Notes under the pieces: model-generated
Told to the model about the DNA's origin: nothing
What the model saw: only the letters and a program-made list of their open reading frames with translations
Databases searched by the model: none
From: JBMYYE01 sp049609065
GTDB taxonomy: Bacteria > Pseudomonadota > Alphaproteobacteria > Rhodobacterales > Rhodobacteraceae
Direction of reading: 5' to 3'
Assembly (NCBI GenBank): GCA_049609065.1
Contig: JBMYYE010000071.1
Coordinates: forward strand, 1-11,981
DNA length: 11,981 nucleotides
Shown: positions 7,354-11,981 of the stretch, one piece after another
How the letters are laid out: each line of letters starts with the position of its first letter
Position numbering within the stretch: the stretch's first letter is position 1
Made by a program: the position numbers and the translations under genes

Positions 7354-8460
7354 ATGACCATTAAATCCGCCGTGCGCAGCGAAGCGATCCGCCTGCGCAA
7401 CATGATGGAAGCCAATGGCGCAAGCGTGATTGAAGCTGATATCCTACAGCCTGCGGGTACGCTTTTGGACCTTTATGGCGAAGACATCCGCAGCCGCGCC
7501 TTTGTCACGATGGATCCGCTCCACGGGGAATGCATGTTGCGCCCCGATTTCACGGTTCCCGTGGTCGAGGCCCATATGCGTGATGGGGCCGAACCCGCAC
7601 GTTACACCTATGCTGGCGAAGTGTTTCGTCACCAAGATGATGATTTTTCGAAACAAAATGAATACCTCCAAGTGGGGTATGAGGTGTTTGATCGCTCAAA
7701 TCCGAACGCGGCAGATGCCGAAGTTTTTGCGCTTTTCCAAGAGCTATTGTCACCTTTGAATTTGCGAGCTGCGACCGGCGATATCGGGATTTTGATGGCT
7801 GCTGTTAAAGGTCTGCCGATCTCGGATCATCGAAAAACTGCGTTGCTGCGTCATATCTGGCGGCCTGTGCGTTTTCGCTCTTTGTTAGATCGATATGCAG
7901 GTAAGGCGCCCGTGCCAAAATCGCGCGTGGATCTTTTACAAAGCTTGAAAACCGACACGGTTAGCGGTCTTATTTCAAAGGCGGGACCCGCCTTTGGTGT
8001 GCGCCGCGAAACAGAAATTGAAGCCCGTATCCAAGTGCTGCAAGAAGATGCGCAAGAACCGCCGATTTCCGCAAATCTTCTTGATCTTTTGGGGCAAATT
8101 TTGGCGGTTCGCGAAACCTGCACGAATGCGCTCGAACAGTTGCGCGATATTGCGGTCGACATGCCATGGATGCTTGGCGCGGTTGAAAATTTTGTCCTGC
8201 GTCTGGATGCCTTATCTGACAAAGGCGTGGATGTGGATGCCTTGGAGTTTGAGGCCAGCTACGGTCGCACAACGATGGAATATTATGATGGGTTTGTGTT
8301 TGGATTCTATGCGCAATCACGCCCTGATCTGCCGCCTGTGGCTACGGGTGGGCGCTATGATGCGTTGACGGAACGGTTGGGCGAAGGCCGGTCTATTCCA
8401 GCTGTCGGTGGGGTCATTCGGCCCGCCTTGGTGCTTGATCTCAAAGGAGAAAACCAATGA
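7354..8460 (+). CDS. hisZ: ATP phosphoribosyltransferase regulatory subunit HisZ
   Basis: HisZ is a catalytically inactive HisRS paralogue that assembles with short-form HisG and confers activity and histidine feedback control on the first step of histidine biosynthesis. The 368-residue protein keeps the class II fold landmarks: LRPDFTVPV at 62-70 corresponds to the HisRS LRYDLTAPL, AGEVFRHQ at 87-94 to motif 2, and ATGGRYDAL at 330-338 to the GGRYD segment. It lacks the HisRS motif 2 RFRQF sequence and has no C-terminal anticodon-binding domain, ending shortly after the motif 3 region (IPAVGGVIRPALVLDL). These losses separate it from a second HisRS. ATG 7354 follows the hisS stop with no gap and only a poor ribosome site, suggesting coupling to hisS translation. 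Its last codons overlap hisG as ATGA. Confidence 0.95.
   Translation: MTIKSAVRSEAIRLRNMMEANGASVIEADILQPAGTLLDLYGEDIRSRAFVTMDPLHGECMLRPDFTVPVVEAHMRDGAEPARYTYAGEVFRHQDDDFSKQNEYLQVGYEVFDRSNPNAADAEVFALFQELLSPLNLRAATGDIGILMAAVKGLPISDHRKTALLRHIWRPVRFRSLLDRYAGKAPVPKSRVDLLQSLKTDTVSGLISKAGPAFGVRRETEIEARIQVLQEDAQEPPISANLLDLLGQILAVRETCTNALEQLRDIAVDMPWMLGAVENFVLRLDALSDKGVDVDALEFEASYGRTTMEYYDGFVFGFYAQSRPDLPPVATGGRYDALTERLGEGRSIPAVGGVIRPALVLDLKGENQ
8444..8449 (+). promoter_or_regulatory. Shine-Dalgarno sequence of hisG inside the end of hisZ
   Basis: AAGGAG lies seven bases before ATG 8457, within the final codons of hisZ. It supports this start and indicates that hisG can be loaded independently as well as by coupling across the ATGA overlap. 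Confidence 0.75.
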
Positions 8461-9152
8461 CGATCAAACTTGGGGTGCCGTCCAAAGGCCGCTTGATGGA
8501 AAAGACGTTCGACTGGTTTGGCGCACGGGGTGTGACGCTCAAACGGACGGGATCTGAACGTGAATATGCGGGCGCTGTGGATGGTGTTGATGGCGTGAAG
8601 CTCGTGTTGCTATCTGCGGGCGAAATGCCGCGCGAATTGGCGGCGGGTCGCATTCACCTTGGGGTGACGGGATCTGATTTGGTGCGTGAAAAGCTGGCAA
8701 ATTGGATGATGCAGGTCAACGCGCTTGCGCCGATGGGCTTTGGGCATGCGGATCTTGTGATTGGGGTGCCTGTGTCATGGATCGATGTGGATACGCTTGA
8801 TGATTTGGATGCGGCGGCTGCGGCGTTTCGGCGGACCCACGGATTTCGGTTGCGCATTGCCACAAAATACCACCGCCTTATTCGCGATTACATGCGCGAA
8901 AACGGGGTGGCGGATTATCAGCTGGTTGATAGCCAAGGCGCCACCGAAGGCACGGTGAAAAACGAAACCGCCGAAGCGATTGCTGATATCACCTCCACGG
9001 GGGAAACCATGCGGGCGAACCATTTGAAAATTCTGTCTGATGGTCCCGTACACAAATCGCAAGCAACGCTTTTTCAGTCAAAAATCGCCCCAATGGATGC
9101 GGATGACAAAGCGGCTCTTCAGGCTTTTTTATCAAAGCTATCTTTGCGTTAA
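8457..9152 (+). CDS. hisG: ATP phosphoribosyltransferase catalytic subunit HisG, short form
   Basis: HisG condenses ATP with PRPP to form phosphoribosyl-ATP, the committed step of histidine synthesis. At 231 residues it is the short form, lacking the C-terminal ACT-like regulatory domain of the roughly 300-residue long form; short HisG needs HisZ, encoded just upstream. Seen in the protein: KLGVPSKGRL at 4-13 and LAAGRIHLGVTGSDLV at 61-76, typical of the N-terminal lobe of this periplasmic-binding-like fold. ATKYHRL at 135-141 and the PRPP-binding loop EAIADITSTGET (173-184) follow. The usual phosphate-loop neighbourhood is present as SQGATEGTVKN (159-169). It overlaps hisZ by 4 bp and has a good ribosome site. 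Its stop codon overlaps the stop of the convergent DUF1489 gene, and no terminator hairpin is visible at the junction. Confidence 0.96.
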   Translation: MTIKLGVPSKGRLMEKTFDWFGARGVTLKRTGSEREYAGAVDGVDGVKLVLLSAGEMPRELAAGRIHLGVTGSDLVREKLANWMMQVNALAPMGFGHADLVIGVPVSWIDVDTLDDLDAAAAAFRRTHGFRLRIATKYHRLIRDYMRENGVADYQLVDSQGATEGTVKNETAEAIADITSTGETMRANHLKILSDGPVHKSQATLFQSKIAPMDADDKAALQAFLSKLSLR

Positions 9153-9580
9153 CGCACGCCGATATCTGCAAGAGCAGAGGAAAGATGCACAGGCAGATCA
9201 TCCTCGACGCCTTTGCTTTCAGTGAGGTCAGCAGGGCTGTCATCTGGCTGAAGATACCGCCAGCCTTGAAACGCGCGCCTTGGGGCGGGCTCGGTTCGGA
9301 TAACGTCAGGGTCTAAAACGATCGCGCAGCGCCGGATGCCATCGTCACCAATGACCTCATCCAAGCGTAAAACAGTTTGCCGTGCGAGAATCACACCTTT
9401 GATCACCCAGTAGATGGATCCACCAGAGATCAGCTCAGCTTCGCGCTTGGGCCACATGCGGGTGACATGGCGCGGATTGCCATCAGGTGTGGTTGCTTTT
9501 CGGCTTTCTTGCCAAGCCATTAAAGTGTCTACACTTTCTGACCCGACACTGAGTTTAACAAGGTTGATAAATTGCGCCAC
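9149..9580 (-). CDS. DUF1489 family protein of unknown function
   Basis: This 143-residue protein belongs to a family widespread in Alphaproteobacteria with no assigned function. The start is a GTG at 9580, preceded by a purine-rich GAGAGGG at slightly short spacing; the next internal ATG would remove the conserved beginning. Recognisable blocks are INLVKLSVGSES (5-16), HVTRMWPKR (38-46), GGSIYWVIKG (53-62), RRCAIVLDP (83-91) and RRAFQGWRYL (101-110), with an acidic variable tail. The many conserved Arg, Lys and aromatic residues would suit binding a nucleic acid or another anion, but this is a guess. There is no signal peptide, membrane segment or metal motif. It lies divergent from nrdJ and tail-to-tail with hisG, sharing four bases of stop codon. 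Family recognition is from memory of these motifs. Confidence 0.85.
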   Translation of the reverse strand: MAQFINLVKLSVGSESVDTLMAWQESRKATTPDGNPRHVTRMWPKREAELISGGSIYWVIKGVILARQTVLRLDEVIGDDGIRRCAIVLDPDVIRTEPAPRRAFQGWRYLQPDDSPADLTESKGVEDDLPVHLSSALADIGVR

Positions 9581-9702
9581 AGGCCCTCTCTTCCAGTGTT
9601 GAAAATAGCGCTGAAAAAGATGTTCGCAAGGTCTATTTCAAATTGCCCCCGCGTATTGGATCGGATAGGTTGGACACCCTTTATACCATTTGGATGACTA
9701 AA
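9581..9702 (+). promoter_or_regulatory. Divergent intergenic region with the nrdJ promoter
   Basis: This 122-bp stretch must hold promoters for nrdJ and for the divergent DUF1489 gene. A TATACC at 9682-9687 could be a -10 element, which would start transcription close to ATG 9694, but no good -35 sits at the right distance. I see no cobalamin riboswitch (the region is too short for one) and no clear pair of NrdR boxes. Confidence 0.3.
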
Positions 9703-11964
9703 ATGAGCCGATTTGCTGCCCCTATTGCTGAACAAATTTGGGATATGAAATACCGTTTTAAAACGGCAGAGGGCGACGCGATTGATGGCACCATCGAAGA
9801 CACATGGAAACGCATTGCTGGCGATTTGGCGAAATGCGAAAAAGACCCATCTAAATGGGAAAAGGTGTTTTACGACGCGCTTGAAGATTTCAAATTTCTT
9901 CCCGCAGGTCGTATCACGGCTGGGGCAGGGACGGCGCGTTCGGTGACGCTTTTCAACTGTTTTGTCATGGGCACGATCCCCGACAGCATGGGCGGCATTT
10001 TTGATATGCTGAAAGAAGCCGCGCTCACCATGCAGCAAGGTGGCGGGATCGGCTATGATTTCTCAACCATTCGGCCCAAAGGTGCCGATGTAAAAGGTGT
10101 GGCGGCGGATGCGTCCGGCCCACTTAGTTTTATGGATGTCTGGGATGCGATGTGCCGCACGATCATGTCGGCGGGCTCGCGTCGTGGTGCGATGATGGCC
10201 ACCATGCGCTGTGATCACCCCGATATCGAAGATTTCATCACGGCAAAACAAGACGCGGCGCGGTTGCGGATGTTTAACCTATCCGTCTTGATCACGGATG
10301 ATTTTATGGCTGCGGTGAAAGACGATGGTGATTGGGAATTGACGTTCAACGGCGAAACCTATCACACATTGCGGGCGCGCGATCTTTGGGATCGGATCAT
10401 GCAATCCACCTATGATTTTGCGGAACCGGGCGTGATTTTTATCGACCGCATCAATCAGATGAACAACCTGAATTATTGTGAACAAATCGCCGCAACCAAC
10501 CCGTGTGGCGAACAACCATTGCCGCCTTATGGTGCGTGTTTGTTGGGGTCTGTGAACCTCGCGCGCTTGGTGTTGCACCCGTTCGAAGACAATGCGCGTT
10601 TGGATGAAGAAACGCTCACCACCCTTGTCGCAACCGCGGTGCGGATGATGGATAATGTGGTGGATGTGTCGAACTTCCCGCTTGAGGAACAGGCGCGCGA
10701 AGCCGAAGCAAAACGCCGCATTGGTCTTGGTGTGACGGGGCTTGCGGATGCGCTCTTGATGGTGCGTGAAACGTACGGCACGGAGGCCGCTGCAGAGCGT
10801 TCCGAAGGGTGGTTTAAGCTTATCGCGCGTGCGGCTTATCAGGCGTCTATTGATCTTGCCAAAGAAAAGGGCGCGTTCCCGCTTTTCGACAAGGAAGGCT
10901 ATCTCGCCTCGGGTGCGATGCAGCAGATGGATGACGATATTCGGGGCCAAATCGCAGAGCATGGTATTCGCAATGCGCTTTTGACTTCTATCGCGCCAAC
11001 GGGCACGATTAGCCTTTATGCGGGCAATGTGAGTTCTGGCATCGAGCCGGTTTTCGCCATGAGCTACACGCGCAAAGTGTTGCAAAAAGATGGGTCACGC
11101 ACCGAAGAAGAAGTCGTCGATTATGCGGCCCAAGCGTGGCGTGAAAAATACGGCGACGCGCCATTTCCAGAATATTTCGTGACGGCGCAGACATTGGCGC
11201 CAAAGGACCATGTGCGCATGCAGGCGGCTGCACAAAAATGGGTTGATAGTTCCATTTCTAAGACGATCAACTGCCCAGAAGATATCAGCTTTGAGGATTT
11301 CAAAGAGGTGTATATGGCGGCCTGGGATCAAGGCTGTAAGGGCTGCACGACCTACCGGCCAAATGATGTCACGGGCTCCGTTTTGTCTGTCGAAGAAAGC
11401 TCAGAAGCCACACCAGAGGCCGATCAAGGATCTGAGGTGATTTACCTTTCAGAGCCACTCGAACGGCCAAAAGCGCTCGAAGGGCAGACCTATAAATTGC
11501 GCTGGCCAGATAGCGAACATGCGATCTATATCACAGTGAATGACGTAATTCTGGGCGGTCGCCGGCGCCCGTTTGAGGTCTTTATAAATTCTAAGAACAT
11601 GGAACATTACGCATGGACTGTGGCGCTCACACGGATGATTTCGGCTGTGTTTCGTCGTGGTGGTGATGTGAGTTTTGTCGTTGAGGAACTCAAGGCGGTG
11701 TTTGATCCCCGCGGTGGCGCCTGGATGGAAGGCAAATATGTACCATCCATGTTGGCCGCGATTGGTTCGGTGATTGAACGCCATATGGTGGCGATTGATT
11801 TCATCGATGGTGAAGGTTTAGGCCTTAAAACGGATCCGCATCTTGATGGTATGGCCGCTGCTGCCCCACGCGGACCTGCCTGTCCGTCTTGTGGTCAATA
11901 TGATTTGAAAATGGTCGAAGGCTGCATGACCTGTATGAGCTGCGGCCATTCTAAATGCGGCTAA
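9703..11964 (+). CDS. nrdJ: Class II adenosylcobalamin-dependent ribonucleotide reductase NrdJ
   Basis: NrdJ reduces ribonucleotides to deoxyribonucleotides with a thiyl radical generated from adenosylcobalamin, independent of oxygen. From ATG 9703 it has 753 residues, beginning MSRFAAPIAEQIWDMKYRF; the frame is open further upstream to a TTG at 9643 and an ATG at 9694, but this start fits the family best. Active-site residues visible: C86 (FNCF) and C279 (GACLLGS) as the reducing cysteine pair, and NPCGE at 266-270 with the radical C268, N266 and E270. Also present are GGGIGYDFSTIRP (113-125), APTGTIS (431-437) and SKTINCPED (519-527). A TSCPD-type domain (about 590-700) and a cysteine-rich tail (C727, C730, C741, C744, C747, C752) close the protein; the tail probably delivers electrons from thioredoxin. 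No ATP-cone and no intein are present. It is preceded divergently by the DUF1489 gene. Confidence 0.95.
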   Translation: MSRFAAPIAEQIWDMKYRFKTAEGDAIDGTIEDTWKRIAGDLAKCEKDPSKWEKVFYDALEDFKFLPAGRITAGAGTARSVTLFNCFVMGTIPDSMGGIFDMLKEAALTMQQGGGIGYDFSTIRPKGADVKGVAADASGPLSFMDVWDAMCRTIMSAGSRRGAMMATMRCDHPDIEDFITAKQDAARLRMFNLSVLITDDFMAAVKDDGDWELTFNGETYHTLRARDLWDRIMQSTYDFAEPGVIFIDRINQMNNLNYCEQIAATNPCGEQPLPPYGACLLGSVNLARLVLHPFEDNARLDEETLTTLVATAVRMMDNVVDVSNFPLEEQAREAEAKRRIGLGVTGLADALLMVRETYGTEAAAERSEGWFKLIARAAYQASIDLAKEKGAFPLFDKEGYLASGAMQQMDDDIRGQIAEHGIRNALLTSIAPTGTISLYAGNVSSGIEPVFAMSYTRKVLQKDGSRTEEEVVDYAAQAWREKYGDAPFPEYFVTAQTLAPKDHVRMQAAAQKWVDSSISKTINCPEDISFEDFKEVYMAAWDQGCKGCTTYRPNDVTGSVLSVEESSEATPEADQGSEVIYLSEPLERPKALEGQTYKLRWPDSEHAIYITVNDVILGGRRRPFEVFINSKNMEHYAWTVALTRMISAVFRRGGDVSFVVEELKAVFDPRGGAWMEGKYVPSMLAAIGSVIERHMVAIDFIDGEGLGLKTDPHLDGMAAAAPRGPACPSCGQYDLKMVEGCMTCMSCGHSKCG

Positions 11965-11981
11965 GGTTTAGTGGCACATTA

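Noticed and set aside
9643..9702. TTG-initiated extension of NrdJ
   Set aside because: No ribosome site precedes the TTG and the added residues do not resemble the family; ATG 9703 gives the expected MSRFAAPIAEQIW beginning.
9581..9702. Cobalamin riboswitch or NrdR boxes upstream of nrdJ
   Set aside because: The region is too short for a cobalamin riboswitch, no B12-box was seen, and no pair matching the NrdR box pattern was found by eye.
10279..11085. 268-codon open frame antisense to nrdJ
   Set aside because: It lies wholly inside nrdJ, whose catalytic motifs are intact across the same bases; the product has no recognisable motif and reflects codon bias of the real gene.
1..11981. Mobile element, CRISPR array, tRNA or phage-derived system
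   Set aside because: No long direct or terminal repeats, transposase or integrase motifs, cloverleaf-like segments or composition breaks were seen; the genes are ordinary core genes.

Overview
The window looks like chromosomal DNA of a marine-type alphaproteobacterium, most likely a Rhodobacterales (Roseobacter-group) member. The reasons are the hisS-hisZ-hisG cluster with a short-form HisG, the derived alphaproteobacterial form of HisRS, a DUF1489 gene, a cobalamin-dependent NrdJ of about 750 residues, and an xdhA-xdhB pair. The assignment is by gene content and protein character only; no database comparison was made. Base composition looks moderate and even throughout, with no visible mobile element, CRISPR array, tRNA, rRNA or phage gene. 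Almost every base is in or next to a housekeeping gene, and no stretch of 300 bases lacks a gene.

Region 1 (1-1746, minus strand): xanthine dehydrogenase. xdhA (iron-sulfur/FAD subunit, complete) overlaps xdhB (molybdopterin subunit) by an ATGA junction. Only the first 130 codons of xdhB lie in the window.

Region 2 (1747-5489): a 212-bp divergent intergenic region holding two inverted-repeat structures, then dnaE (replicative polymerase III alpha subunit, 1170 aa) on the plus strand.

Region 3 (5490-9152): slyX on the minus strand converges on dnaE. A divergent intergenic region with two strong hairpins follows. Then comes a tight plus-strand operon, hisS-hisZ-hisG: HisRS, its catalytically dead paralogue HisZ, and the short ATP phosphoribosyltransferase HisG that HisZ supports. 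This links histidine biosynthesis (first step) to histidine charging in one transcript.

Region 4 (9149-11981): a DUF1489 gene on the minus strand whose stop codon shares the TTAA tetranucleotide with the hisG stop, then divergently nrdJ, a class II adenosylcobalamin-dependent ribonucleotide reductase that is complete up to the window edge.

I found no convincing previously undescribed system. The items most worth a second look are the hairpin sitting directly against the hisS Shine-Dalgarno sequence, the HisRS type and what it predicts about tRNA-His, the uncharacterised DUF1489 protein beside nrdJ, and the structured xdhA leader.
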